64,000 bases of DNA. Source: Limibacillus halophilus. Its GTDB lineage: Bacteria > Pseudomonadota > Alphaproteobacteria > Kiloniellales > CECT-8803. Positions 21,971 through 30,972 of this stretch are shown piece after piece. The notes under the pieces are model-generated. The model worked only from the letters and a program-made list of their open reading frames with translations, had not been told where the DNA came from and did not search any database. The position numbers and the translations under genes are program-made. Location of the stretch: contig NZ_JACHXA010000001.1 of NCBI RefSeq assembly GCF_014191775.1, positions 62,001 through 126,000 of the forward strand. The letters run 5' to 3'. How positions within the stretch are numbered: the first letter of the stretch is position 1; every line of letters starts with the position of its first letter.

Positions 21971-23431
21971 ATGTCTCTCGCCAAAGCTCTTTCCAGCCCG
22001 CGCCACGAGCCGATGCGCATCGCCGGTCGCAAGGTGGATGCCGACGATGTCATCGAGGTCCGTTACCCCTACACTGACCAGGTAATCGGCACGGTTCCGG
22101 CAGGCAACGCACTGCACGCCCGAGAAGCGTTTCAAATCGCCGCTGACTATAAGCCCAAACTCAGCCGCTACGACCGCCAGAAAATTCTTTTCCGCACTGC
22201 CGAGTTGCTGGAAGCGCGCAAGAACGAGATTTCAGACGTCATCACTCTCGAGCTTGGCATTTCCAAGAAGGATTCCTTCTACGAGGTCGGACGCTGCTAC
22301 GATGTCCTGACCCTCGCCGGACAGCTTGCCATCCTGGACGATGGCCAAGTCTTCTCCTGCGATGTCACGCCTCAGGGCAAGGCTCGCAAGATTTTCACCA
22401 CCCGCGAGCCTTTGAAGGCGATCTCGGCGATCACACCCTTTAACCATCCGCTGAATATGGTCGCCCACAAGGTGGCACCCGCCGTTGCGACGAACAACTG
22501 CATGGTCTGCAAGCCGACGGAGTTGACGCCAATGACGGCGCTCCTGTTGGCCGATCTGTTGTATGAGGCCGGACTGCCGCCGGAAATGTATTCGGTCGTC
22601 ACCGGCTGGCCAGCGGATATCGGCGACGAGATGATCACCAATCCCAATGCCGAACTCATTACCTTCACTGGCGGCGTGCCAGTGGGCAAGATGATCGCCG
22701 AGAAAGCCGGTTACAGGCGCACGGTGCTGGAACTGGGCGGCAATGATCCGTTGATCATCTGCGACGATCTCAGTGAGGCGGAATTAGACAAAGCTGCCGA
22801 ACTGGCGGTCGCCGGTGCGACGAAGAACTCGGGCCAGCGCTGCACGGCCGTCAAGCGCATTCTGGTTCAAGAAGCGGTTGCCGAGGCTTTTGTCCCGATG
22901 GTGCTGGAGAAGGCCAAGAAGATACGCTTCGGCGATCCCATGAATCCGGACACCGACCTGGGAACCGTCGTCCACGAGAAAGCTGCCCGAACCTTCGAAG
23001 CCCGCGTCTATGCCGCCGCCGAGCAGGGTGCGGAGGTGCTCTACGATCCGGGCCGGCAGGGCGCGGTGCTGCCGCCGATCGTGGTTGATCACGTGCCGCA
23101 TGAGAGCGAGCTTGTGCTGGAAGAGACCTTCGGCCCCATTATCCCCATTATCCGCGTTCCCTCCGATGACGAGGAGGTCCGGCGGATTTCGAACTCGACG
23201 GCCTTTGGTCTTTCCTCCGGTGTTTGCACCAATCGTCTGGATCGGATGACGGCCTACATCAATGGCCTGAACGTCGGGACCGTGAACATCTGGGAGGTTC
23301 CCGGTTATCGTATCGAGATGTCGCCCTTCGGCGGGATCAAGGACTCGGGGCTCGGATATAAGGAAGGCGTTCAGGAGGCCATGAAGTCCTATACGAACAT
23401 CAAGACCTTCTCCATGCCCTGGCCCGCGTAA
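21971..23431 (+). CDS. phnY: Phosphonoacetaldehyde dehydrogenase
   Basis: NAD-dependent aldehyde dehydrogenase oxidising phosphonoacetaldehyde to phosphonoacetate, linking PhnW to PhnA. It has 486 residues. The catalytic nucleophile is Cys291 ([11 protein letters not shown]) and the general base Glu254 (TVLELGGND). Arg108 and His159, reported to contact the phosphonate in Sinorhizobium PhnY, are at the same numbers here. [18 protein letters not shown] is the oxyanion/NAD region. It follows phnA by 13 bp, completing a three-enzyme operon. Confidence 0.95.
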   Translation: MSLAKALSSPRHEPMRIAGRKVDADDVIEVRYPYTDQVIGTVPAGNALHAREAFQIAADYKPKLSRYDRQKILFRTAELLEARKNEISDVITLELGISKKDSFYEVGRCYDVLTLAGQLAILDDGQVFSCDVTPQGKARKIFTTREPLKAISAITPFNHPLNMVAHKVAPAVATNNCMVCKPTELTPMTALLLADLLYEAGLPPEMYSVVTGWPADIGDEMITNPNAELITFTGGVPVGKMIAEKAGYRRTVLELGGNDPLIICDDLSEAELDKAAELAVAGATKNSGQRCTAVKRILVQEAVAEAFVPMVLEKAKKIRFGDPMNPDTDLGTVVHEKAARTFEARVYAAAEQGAEVLYDPGRQGAVLPPIVVDHVPHESELVLEETFGPIIPIIRVPSDDEEVRRISNSTAFGLSSGVCTNRLDRMTAYINGLNVGTVNIWEVPGYRIEMSPFGGIKDSGLGYKEGVQEAMKSYTNIKTFSMPWPA

Positions 23432-23445
23432 CGCACCGCCGGACT

Positions 23446-24093
23446 CTAGGTCAGAGGCACTTCAAGAAGCACGCCGAACTCACGCGCGAAGTCTACTGAG
23501 ACCCGCGCGTGCACGGCTCCTTGCTTATCGAAGAAACGTTGGCGGCCCGACAGCGGGAAAACGCCCTCGTGCCAGATGGCCGGATGGATATAAAGGCCCT
23601 GGCTGCCGTCGAAGCGAAAACAGACGAAGTCTTCCGGCCGCAGATCATCCCCCGGCAAAGCCAAGGGAACGACAAAGGGGCGTTTGTCCAGCGGGAAGAA
23701 AAGCTGCCCACCATCAGGGTGGTAATTGGCGTGCCACAGCAGAATACGGATAGGATCGTTTTGGGCGGATTCACTGGCTATCGACGGCTCTTCGCCGTAG
23801 CCTAAAATGTAATGCCCACCGACCGCTGCGTTGCGGCCATAGAGAATATCCCCGACCCAAGATCCCTCGAAGACTCCTTCGGTGGTGCCGCCCTCGTCTC
23901 CACTATCGCTATCGACAGGACGCCAACCTTGCGCCGGCCAACGAACGATCTCGATATCGCACTCTTCGGGGCGCGCGACGAGCTTGCCGTAGCCCTTCAG
24001 CGAGTCCGGCGTGGCCTCCACGACTTCCATGACCCGACGCGGAAGGTCGGGCGGGATGCCGGGGTTCAAATAGTTGGGCGCCGTCGCCTGCAT
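23446..24093 (-). CDS. Ureidoglycolate lyase-family (AllA-fold) protein
   Basis: A 215-residue cupin-like protein of the ureidoglycolate lyase family. YHPDGGQLFFPLDKRPFVVP and YIHPAIWHEGVFPLSG resemble the metal/substrate pocket of AllA. True AllA releases urea and glyoxylate from ureidoglycolate, but no purine-degradation genes are nearby. It is the last gene of a leftward unit behind the phosphonate-monoester-hydrolase-like and TauD-like genes and ends 14 bp from phnY. A different substrate is therefore plausible. A GAGAGGTT ribosome site supports the start. Confidence 0.75.
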   Translation of the reverse strand: MQATAPNYLNPGIPPDLPRRVMEVVEATPDSLKGYGKLVARPEECDIEIVRWPAQGWRPVDSDSGDEGGTTEGVFEGSWVGDILYGRNAAVGGHYILGYGEEPSIASESAQNDPIRILLWHANYHPDGGQLFFPLDKRPFVVPLALPGDDLRPEDFVCFRFDGSQGLYIHPAIWHEGVFPLSGRQRFFDKQGAVHARVSVDFAREFGVLLEVPLT

Positions 24094-24124
24094 GGAACCT
24101 CTCCTCTAGCGATATCCTCGGATG

Positions 24125-25651
24125 TTATCCCAAGCGTCGCGGCCCCTCATAGGTCAAAACACCCTTGGCCGTCAGTTTGTGATTGGTCAGCGTACGTTCG
24201 GCATGGCGCATGCGGTGGGCCAGCAAGCCCTCCGCCATCTCAAGACGCTTGCCCAACCAAGCGGGATCTCCCGCCAGGTTATGCCGTTCGCCCGGATCGT
24301 TCGCCAGATCGAACAACAACGGCGGCAGGCCTGTGAAGTGTACGTACTTGACGTTGTCACTGCGCCAGACGTTCAACGTACATTGGTCGGGAGTCAGGCC
24401 GAGCGCCGCTTCGTAGGTCCCGCTCTCGATGTCACGAAAATCGAACTCCCAGAAAACATGGTCGCGCCAGACAGGCGGCGTGTCTCCGTCGAGCCACGGC
24501 AGGAGGGAGACGCCGTCCCAACTTTGCGGCGCCTTTTTGCCCAGCCAGTCCATGACCGTTGCGGCGACATCAACGCTCTCCGTCAAAGCCTGGACTTGCC
24601 GCCCCACCGTCTTGCGCCGTTTCGGGTCGCGAATCATGAGCGGAATCCTGTAGGCGCCATCATACCAACCGCCCTTGCCCCAGAGACCGTGGTCGCCTGC
24701 CATCTCACCATGGTCGCAGGTGAACACCAGCAGCGTATTGTCGAGCTGGCCCGTGCTCTCCAGTGCTTTGAGCAGCCGCCCGATCTGAAAGTCCATCTCG
24801 GCCATCAAGCCATAATAAACCGCGCGCATGGCGGTCCCATCGCTTGTCGACAAGGCCGAGAAATCGATCTCCGGATCGAAGTATCCGCCCTTTTGGTGTT
24901 GCTCGGCCCATACCTTCAAGAAGGGGTGCGCTTCGCCGTCGCCCATCGGTAAAGGTGCTTCAACGCGGTCGCGCGGGATGATCCTATTGTAAGGCTCCGG
25001 CGCAATCAGAGGCGGGTGCGGTCGCAGATAGACCAGGTGGTAGAACCAGGGGTCTCCCGTCTCCTGCGTCAACCGATCCAACACACAGTCGGTTAGAAAG
25101 GCCATATCGCTATCCTCCGCCTTATAGCGGGCAGGCCCGTCCCAGAATCCTTGCGCTTGCGCCGGTCGTTCGGCATGCAGGTAAATGTCGCCATCTCTTT
25201 CAGGCCGGTCATAGCCCTTGGCCTCCAGAACGTCGAGCCAGGCGCCGAGATTGTCGCCGTTGACATCCACGATCTGCCGAAAGCCTTCCATGACACCTTC
25301 ATAGGTCAGCAGCCTGGGATCATCGGGCTCTAAAGTGCGCGGATCAACGGAAGTATCCGTATAGCCGAAAAGCAACGGATCATACCCTGCCAACTTCAGG
25401 CCGCCCGGCAGGGTCGGGAAGCGCGCGTCAAACGGTGTGCCGTTCGTGATCGAGCGATGGTTGAAGGGATAGAGTCCACTCAAGAGACTGGTGCGCGCAG
25501 GACCACAGGGTGCCGCAACGGTGAAGTGCCTGCGGAACACCACGCTTTCCGCAGCCAGGCGGTCCAGATTTGGTGTTCTGACCGCCGGATGCCCAAGAAA
25601 TCCAAAACAGTCGGCGCGCCACTGATCGACCGACAGAAGAAGAATGTTCAT
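24125..25651 (-). CDS. Phosphonate monoester hydrolase / arylsulfatase-type enzyme
   Basis: A 508-residue member of the sulfatase branch of the alkaline phosphatase superfamily, most similar by eye to the rhizobial and Burkholderia phosphonate monoester hydrolases (about 514 residues). Cys49 in APCGPARTSLLSG is the site that becomes formylglycine. Asp9 and the N-terminal DQWRAD supply metal ligands; CDHGEMAGDHGLWGKGGWYD contains the Asp/His and Lys set; NHRSITNG and RPHPPL are further family motifs. The start MNILLLSVDQWRAD is preferred to a 34-codon-longer one. Next to phnWAY, it may release phosphonates from esters. Confidence 0.85.
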   Translation of the reverse strand: MNILLLSVDQWRADCFGFLGHPAVRTPNLDRLAAESVVFRRHFTVAAPCGPARTSLLSGLYPFNHRSITNGTPFDARFPTLPGGLKLAGYDPLLFGYTDTSVDPRTLEPDDPRLLTYEGVMEGFRQIVDVNGDNLGAWLDVLEAKGYDRPERDGDIYLHAERPAQAQGFWDGPARYKAEDSDMAFLTDCVLDRLTQETGDPWFYHLVYLRPHPPLIAPEPYNRIIPRDRVEAPLPMGDGEAHPFLKVWAEQHQKGGYFDPEIDFSALSTSDGTAMRAVYYGLMAEMDFQIGRLLKALESTGQLDNTLLVFTCDHGEMAGDHGLWGKGGWYDGAYRIPLMIRDPKRRKTVGRQVQALTESVDVAATVMDWLGKKAPQSWDGVSLLPWLDGDTPPVWRDHVFWEFDFRDIESGTYEAALGLTPDQCTLNVWRSDNVKYVHFTGLPPLLFDLANDPGERHNLAGDPAWLGKRLEMAEGLLAHRMRHAERTLTNHKLTAKGVLTYEGPRRLG

Positions 25652-25679
25652 GGCCTCTCTTTCAGACAATCGACGTGAC

Positions 25680-26525
25680 CTAGACCGGCCGCTCACCGGC
25701 AAACGTGGTGCGATAAAGCAAGCGCCGCTGTCCGTCGTAATCGTTGATGGCATAGTGCATGGTCGAACGATTATCCCATATCGCCAAGGAACCCGGGGTC
25801 CAGCGAAAACGGCAAGTCAGTTCCGGCCTCGTGGCATGGGCGTAGAGACGTTCGAGAATCGGGCGACTTTCCGACTCGCTCATGCCCTCTAAACGCCGGG
25901 TGTAGATCGGGTTAACGAAGAGAGCTCTTCGCCCGCTGGTCGGGTGCTGCCGCACCGCTGGATGCAGCACTTCCCTGTCCGCGTCGCTGTTACCCCGCGA
26001 AATCCCGATGGAGCGACTCGTTGCCACGGTGGCATCCGGTGCGTTCTGCCTGCCATAGGGTCCGCCGGTATGGATAGCCCCGCGCCCATCGACGATGCTC
26101 CGCAGATCATCGGGTAAAGTTTCATATGCTAGAATTTGGTTCGACCAGAGCGTATCACCGCCGTAGGTCGGGATGTCCTCGCCGTAGAGCAGCGACCCAC
26201 CGGGCGGGGCTTCAAGGAAGCTGAAATCCGAGTGCCAATCACCGCCGAATACCCCAATACGCACCTCGTCGGCTTCCTTGAGAACCGCTATCACATCCGC
26301 ATCTTCCGGTGACGGCTTGACATAGGGAACGCGGAGTAGGGGTCCAAACACTGTCGTTGCACGCTTCAATGTCGGCAAATCCAGGGACTGATCGCGAAGA
26401 AACAAAACCAGACGGTCATCCAGCGCCTGACGCAGAAAAGTCGCCGTCGCCTCCGAAATATCCTGGGTAAGATCGATGCCCAGCACTTCCGCACCGATGT
26501 GACCAGCCACTGGCGCCAGTTGCAT
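25680..26525 (-). CDS. TauD/TfdA family Fe(II)/2-oxoglutarate dioxygenase
   Basis: A 281-residue dioxygenase. The iron-binding triad is visible as His98-x-Asp100 in GGDWHSDFSF and His257 in WDNRSTMHYAIND; Arg268 or Arg272 in YDGQRRLLYRTT binds 2-oxoglutarate. The N-terminal HIGAEVLGIDLTQDIS is typical of TauD-like enzymes, which oxidise taurine, 2,4-D and other acids to release a leaving group. The gene heads the leftward unit with the phosphonate-monoester-hydrolase-like gene, 28 bp apart. A phosphonate or sulfonate substrate is likely but unproven. Confidence 0.88.
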   Translation of the reverse strand: MQLAPVAGHIGAEVLGIDLTQDISEATATFLRQALDDRLVLFLRDQSLDLPTLKRATTVFGPLLRVPYVKPSPEDADVIAVLKEADEVRIGVFGGDWHSDFSFLEAPPGGSLLYGEDIPTYGGDTLWSNQILAYETLPDDLRSIVDGRGAIHTGGPYGRQNAPDATVATSRSIGISRGNSDADREVLHPAVRQHPTSGRRALFVNPIYTRRLEGMSESESRPILERLYAHATRPELTCRFRWTPGSLAIWDNRSTMHYAINDYDGQRRLLYRTTFAGERPV

Positions 26526-26716
26526 CTCGATCGCTCCCTCTAAGTTCCGTTCGCCGGGCAGCTTATACTCGACCTTGCTCGCCTGGAAAGAGGCTCCTTG
26601 TCACGCCGGAGGGTTAGTGATTGACAGCTCAGGTGCAAAGCCGCCACGGTCTTTCATTAGCAGAAATTCAGCCGTAAGGGTCCTGCTCTCGCGTGAGCAG
26701 TTCGAGTGATTGCAGC

Positions 26717-27745
26717 ATGCCGAACAAACCGCAAGAATCTACCTGGCGTTCGCCCATAGTTCTGGCCGATATCCTGGCAGCCCGTAAGCGCATCGGCGCA
26801 AAGGTGCTCAGAACGCCCCTCGTTCAGTCGAGTTACCTAAGCCAGGCGAGCGGCCAGCCGGTATGGCTAAAGCTGGAGCAGCAGCAGCGAACCGGCAGTT
26901 TCAAGCTGCGCGGAGCCAGCAACGCGGTTGCCTGCCTGCCGGAGGAAGCCAAGGCGCGCGGCGTGGTTGGCGTCTCCACCGGGAACCATGGCCGTGGCCT
27001 TGCGCATGCGGCCAGCGCGGCGGGGGTAGCCTGCAGCATCTGCATGTCATCGCTCGTGCCCGCCAACAAGGTGGCGGCGATTCGCGAGGAAGGCGCCGAT
27101 GTTCGAATCGTCGGTCGCTCACAGGACGAGGCCCAGGTGGAAGTCGACCGCCTTGTGGCCGAGCAAGGTATGACGATGTTGCCGCCCTTCGACCACCCCG
27201 ACATCATCGCCGGACAAGGGACGCTTGGCCTGGAGATCATGGAGCAGCTTCCGCAAGCCGGGACATTCGTCATTCAGCTCTCCGGCGGCGGCTTGATTTC
27301 CGGCATGGCGGTGGCTCTGCGGGCGATCAACCCAACCGCACGGATCATCGGCGTATCCATGGAGCGCGGTGCGGCGATGTACGAGAGCCAACGAATGGGG
27401 AAGCCGACACGGGTGGAAGAGATGGAGACGCTCGCCGACTCGCTGGGCGGCGGCATTGGTTCGGACAACCGGTATACTTTTGGAATCGTGCGCGAACTCG
27501 TTGACGAGATCGTTCTGGTCGACGAGGCCGAGATCGCGACGGGAATTGCGCACGCTTACTGGCAAGAGCGCCAGATCGTAGAGGGCGCGGGCGCTGTGAC
27601 GATGGCTGCGCTGTTAGCGGGGAAGATCAACGTGACAGAACCCACGGTGCTGCTGCTCAGCGGCGCGAATATCGACCTCGATCTGCACCATAGAATCATC
27701 ACCGATCATCGACCCGGCAGTTCAGCGGAAGGAAACCAGGCATGA
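26717..27745 (+). CDS. eutB: Threonine dehydratase-like EutB (ectoine/hydroxyectoine utilization)
   Basis: A 342-residue fold-type II PLP enzyme. The Schiff-base Lys63 is in RTGSFKLRGASNAV; the glycine-rich phosphate loop is LSGGGLISGMAVAL. In ectoine operons EutB acts with EutA and EutC in converting hydroxyectoine toward ectoine. The identification rests on the order eutB-eutC-eutD-eutE; alone it would be called threonine ammonia-lyase. The ATG gives MPNKPQESTW; an in-frame GTG 8 codons upstream (26693) is an alternative. No eutA is visible. Its end overlaps eutC by 4 bp (ATGA). Confidence 0.85.
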   Translation: MPNKPQESTWRSPIVLADILAARKRIGAKVLRTPLVQSSYLSQASGQPVWLKLEQQQRTGSFKLRGASNAVACLPEEAKARGVVGVSTGNHGRGLAHAASAAGVACSICMSSLVPANKVAAIREEGADVRIVGRSQDEAQVEVDRLVAEQGMTMLPPFDHPDIIAGQGTLGLEIMEQLPQAGTFVIQLSGGGLISGMAVALRAINPTARIIGVSMERGAAMYESQRMGKPTRVEEMETLADSLGGGIGSDNRYTFGIVRELVDEIVLVDEAEIATGIAHAYWQERQIVEGAGAVTMAALLAGKINVTEPTVLLLSGANIDLDLHHRIITDHRPGSSAEGNQA

Positions 27746-28734
27746 CCAGCATCCGCCTCCTTAACGAAGCGCAACTCCGCCAAGCGGTGGCTTTGGACCG
27801 GGAAGCCGTCGCGTGTGTCGAGCAGGCTTTTCAGGCTCTGGCGACCAAAGCCGTATCGATGCCTCCGATCCTGCGGCTGGACATCCCCGAGCATCATGGC
27901 GAGGTCGATGTCAAAACCGCTTATGTCCCCGGTCTCGACTCCTTTGCCATCAAAATGAGCACGGGCTTTTTCGATAACCCGGCTCTCGGCCTCCCAAGCC
28001 TGGGCGGTCTGATGATCCTGTTCAGCGCCAAGACAGGGGTCGTTGAGGCCCTATTGCTGGACAATGGTTATCTGACTGACGTTAGAACCGCCGCTGCAGG
28101 TGCGGTTGCCGCGAAGCATCTCGCGCGTGACGACGCAAAAAAAGCGGCGGTCTTCGGTGCGGGGGTCCAGGCGCGCCTTCAGTTGAAAGCCTTGATGCTG
28201 GTGCGCCCAATTGAGCAAGCAGCCCTCTGGGCCAGGAGACCCGAGCAGGCACGCAGCACGGCCGATGAGCTCAGCAAAGAGCTTGGCATTCCCGTAGAGG
28301 CTAAAGACACCCCGCGCGATGCTGCACGGGGTGCCGACATACTGGTGACCACAACACCGGCGGAGCAACCCATACTGCAAGCCGCATGGCTTGAGCCCGG
28401 TCAGCACATCACCGCCATGGGGTCCGACTCGCCCCACAAGAACGAGATAGAACCGGCGCTGGTCGCAGCCGCTGATCTATATGTCGCGGATCGCCGCGCG
28501 CAGTGTGCCGCGCTGGGCGAGCTTCATCACGCGATTGCCGCAGGGGCTGTGCCGGCCGATTTCGAAGCGCCGGAACTTGGAGAGATTCTAGCCGCCCAAA
28601 AGCCTGGCCGCCTTGATCGGACCCAGGTTACTTTGGCGGATCTCACCGGTACCGGCGTTCAGGACACCGCCATCGCCACCCTCGCCCGGGCCAAGGCCCA
28701 GGCGGCCAATGCAGGGGTTGTTTTCGAATCGTAG
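27742..28734 (+). CDS. eutC: Ornithine cyclodeaminase/mu-crystallin-family EutC
   Basis: A 330-residue NAD(P)-dependent protein of the ornithine cyclodeaminase/mu-crystallin family. KTAYVPGLDSFAIKMSTGFF is the substrate region, LLLDNGYLTDVRTAAAGAVA the conserved catalytic stretch, and KAAVFGAGVQARLQLKAL the Rossmann motif. In ectoine clusters it is named EutC and works with EutB on hydroxyectoine-derived intermediates. It overlaps eutB by 4 bp and precedes eutD by about 30 bp. Confidence 0.87.
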   Translation: MTSIRLLNEAQLRQAVALDREAVACVEQAFQALATKAVSMPPILRLDIPEHHGEVDVKTAYVPGLDSFAIKMSTGFFDNPALGLPSLGGLMILFSAKTGVVEALLLDNGYLTDVRTAAAGAVAAKHLARDDAKKAAVFGAGVQARLQLKALMLVRPIEQAALWARRPEQARSTADELSKELGIPVEAKDTPRDAARGADILVTTTPAEQPILQAAWLEPGQHITAMGSDSPHKNEIEPALVAAADLYVADRRAQCAALGELHHAIAAGAVPADFEAPELGEILAAQKPGRLDRTQVTLADLTGTGVQDTAIATLARAKAQAANAGVVFES

Positions 28735-28766
28735 ATAGCTTTGTGAATTTTACAGGGATCACGGGA

Positions 28767-29948
28767 ATGTCGGATATCGCGCTGAATTTTACCCGGAACG
28801 AATACGCAGACCGCCTCGCAGCGACCCGCAAGGCAATGGCGGATGCTGAGATCGAGTTGCTCATCGTGACCGATCCTTCCAACCAGGCCTGGCTTACCGG
28901 GTATGACGGCTGGTCATTTTACACGCATCAGGCTGTGCTCGTAGGACCGGATGGCGACCCCCTATGGTGGGGCCGCGGGATTGACGCGCTGGGCGCACGG
29001 CGCACGGTTTACATGAGCCATGACCACATCATCGGTTACCCGGACCACTACGTGCAATCAGACGAACGCCACCCCATGGACCAGCTGTCTACGGTGTTGG
29101 CGGAGAGGGGCTGGGACACGCTGGCGATTGGCGTCGAGATGGAGAATTACTACTTCACGGCCGCCGCCTTCGCCGCTTTGCAGAAGGGTCTGCCCAACGC
29201 CCGATTCCGGGATGCCACGAGCCTCGTCAACTGGCGGCGGGCGGTCAAGAGCGACCGGGAGATCGAGTACATGCGCCGCGCCGCGCGCATCGTGGAGGCC
29301 ATGCATCAGCGTATCCTCGAAGTTGCGGAGCCCGGCTTGCGCAAGAACGAGTTGGTCGCCGAAATTTACCATACCAGCATTATGGGCGCCGACGGGCACT
29401 GGGGCGATTACCCGGCTATCGTCCCAATGGCGCCGTCCGGAATGGACGCGACAGCGCCGCATTTGACTTGGGACGACAAGCCCATGAAGACCGGCGAGGG
29501 CACTTTTTTTGAGATATCCGGCTGCCACCGGCGCTATCACTGCCCGCAGTCGCGGACGCTCTTTTTGGGAAAGCCACCGCAAAAATACCTGGACGCCGAA
29601 AAGGCGGTGCTGGAGGGCGTGGAGGCCGGACTGGAGAAAGCCAAGCCCGGCAACACCTGCGAAGACATCGCCGAGGCTTTCTTTTCCACCTTGCGGCGCT
29701 TCGGATTTGAAAAGAACAATCGCACCGGCTATTCGATCGGGCTTTCCTATCCGCCCGACTGGGGCGAGCGGACAATGTCTCTACGCGCGGGCGATCACAC
29801 GGAGCTGAAGCCGAACATGTGCTTTCACTTTATGCCCGCCCTCTGGTTGGACGATGGCGGTATCGAAATTACCGAGCCCTTACGAATCACTGAATCCGGC
29901 TATGAGTGCTTCTGCAGCACGCCACGCCAACTATTCGTCAAGGAGTAG
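28767..29948 (+). CDS. doeA: Ectoine hydrolase (EutD/DoeA)
   Basis: A 393-residue M24-peptidase-fold enzyme that opens the ectoine ring to give N-acetyl-diaminobutyrate. PSNQAWLTGYDGWSFYTHQA at the N-terminus and HYVQSDERHPMDQLS are strong DoeA/EutD signatures. The usual M24 metal-ligand Asp pair is replaced by FFEISGCHRRYHCPQSR, agreeing with reports that EutD hydrolyses ectoine without the classic metal site. The start is the ATG after ACGGGA; a GTG 8 codons earlier is less likely. It is followed 9 bp later by doeB. Confidence 0.93.
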   Translation: MSDIALNFTRNEYADRLAATRKAMADAEIELLIVTDPSNQAWLTGYDGWSFYTHQAVLVGPDGDPLWWGRGIDALGARRTVYMSHDHIIGYPDHYVQSDERHPMDQLSTVLAERGWDTLAIGVEMENYYFTAAAFAALQKGLPNARFRDATSLVNWRRAVKSDREIEYMRRAARIVEAMHQRILEVAEPGLRKNELVAEIYHTSIMGADGHWGDYPAIVPMAPSGMDATAPHLTWDDKPMKTGEGTFFEISGCHRRYHCPQSRTLFLGKPPQKYLDAEKAVLEGVEAGLEKAKPGNTCEDIAEAFFSTLRRFGFEKNNRTGYSIGLSYPPDWGERTMSLRAGDHTELKPNMCFHFMPALWLDDGGIEITEPLRITESGYECFCSTPRQLFVKE

Positions 29949-29957
29949 GAGAAGGCC

Positions 29958-30968
29958 ATGACCTCAGTCAGTGGCATGCTTCGGCGCAACCCCATCGTTC
30001 CAACTGTCGAGTTCGAGAAAGATGGGATATTTCACGGCCATCTGAAGCTCCCTTACAGCCGCGACGACTCGGCTTGGGGCAGCATCATGATTCCAATCAC
30101 GGTGATCAAAAATGGCGAGGGTCCAACGGCGCTGCTGACCGGCGGCAACCATGGTGACGAGTACGAGGGGCCGGTGGCGCTCTTCAATCTGTCCCATTCG
30201 TTGGACTTGGACGAGGTTTCGGGCCGGATCATCATCGTGCCGGCCATGAACTATCCGGCCTTTCGCTCCAATCGCCGCACGTCGCCGATCGACAACGGCA
30301 ATCTCAACCGCACGTTCCCAGGCCGGCCCGACGGTACGGTGACGGAGAAGATAGCGGATTTCTTCCAGCGCACATTGCTGCCCATGGCCGATTATGTGCT
30401 GGACATCCATTCCGGCGGCAAGACCTTGGATTTCATACCTTTTGCCGCCACTCATCTGTTGGAGGACAAGGACCAGCAGGCGCGCTGTAAGGCAGCCATG
30501 GAGGCCTTTTCGGCCCCCTATTCCATGTTGTTGCTGGAGATTGACGCCGTGGGCATGTACGACACCGCGGCTGAAGAGATGGGTAAGGTGTTCGTGTCCA
30601 CCGAGCTTGGCGGCGGCGGCTCCACGACAGCAAAAAGCGTCGGTATCGCCAAACGCGGTGTGCGCAATTTGCTGATCCACGCAGGCATTGTCGAAGGCGT
30701 CGAAGAGCGTTGCGAGTCGGTGCTGCTCGATATGCCCGGCGAGGATTGCTACATCACCAGCGGCTCGGCCGGATTGATTGAATACTCGGTCGATCTGGGC
30801 GGCGAGGTGGTCAAGGGAGACTTGATCGCAAGGGTTCATGATTACGAGCGCACGGGTCGCGCACCAATCGAGTATCGCGCTTTCCGAGACGGTGTCCTTG
30901 CGGGCCGCCACTACCCGGGCACGATCCAGATGGGCGACGTCGTGGCCGTCGTCGCCGCGCGGGTCTGA
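29958..30968 (+). CDS. doeB: N-acetyl-L-2,4-diaminobutyrate deacetylase (EutE/DoeB)
   Basis: A 336-residue zinc deacetylase of the aspartoacylase/succinylglutamate desuccinylase family. It removes the acetyl group from the product of ectoine hydrolase to give diaminobutyrate. The zinc ligands are in GGNHGDEYEGP (His and Glu) and LDIHSGGKT (His); NRTFPGRPDGTVTEKIA is the substrate-binding segment. The C-terminal domain (SAGLIEYSVDLGGEVVKGDL) is the family's beta-rich cap. A strong AGGAGAAGG ribosome site precedes it. Downstream doeC/doeD functions are not in the window. Confidence 0.94.
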   Translation: MTSVSGMLRRNPIVPTVEFEKDGIFHGHLKLPYSRDDSAWGSIMIPITVIKNGEGPTALLTGGNHGDEYEGPVALFNLSHSLDLDEVSGRIIIVPAMNYPAFRSNRRTSPIDNGNLNRTFPGRPDGTVTEKIADFFQRTLLPMADYVLDIHSGGKTLDFIPFAATHLLEDKDQQARCKAAMEAFSAPYSMLLLEIDAVGMYDTAAEEMGKVFVSTELGGGGSTTAKSVGIAKRGVRNLLIHAGIVEGVEERCESVLLDMPGEDCYITSGSAGLIEYSVDLGGEVVKGDLIARVHDYERTGRAPIEYRAFRDGVLAGRHYPGTIQMGDVVAVVAARV

Positions 30969-30972
30969 AAAC

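Noticed and set aside
24125-25651. Calling the enzyme a generic choline sulfatase
   Set aside because: The CGPAR formylglycine motif is shared, but the surrounding motifs (NHRSITNG, GLWGKGGWYD) and the phosphonate neighbourhood fit the phosphonate-monoester-hydrolase branch better.
26526-26716. A TTGACA at 26621-26626 as an eutB promoter
   Set aside because: No acceptable -10 hexamer lies 16-19 bp downstream, so the promoter was not called.
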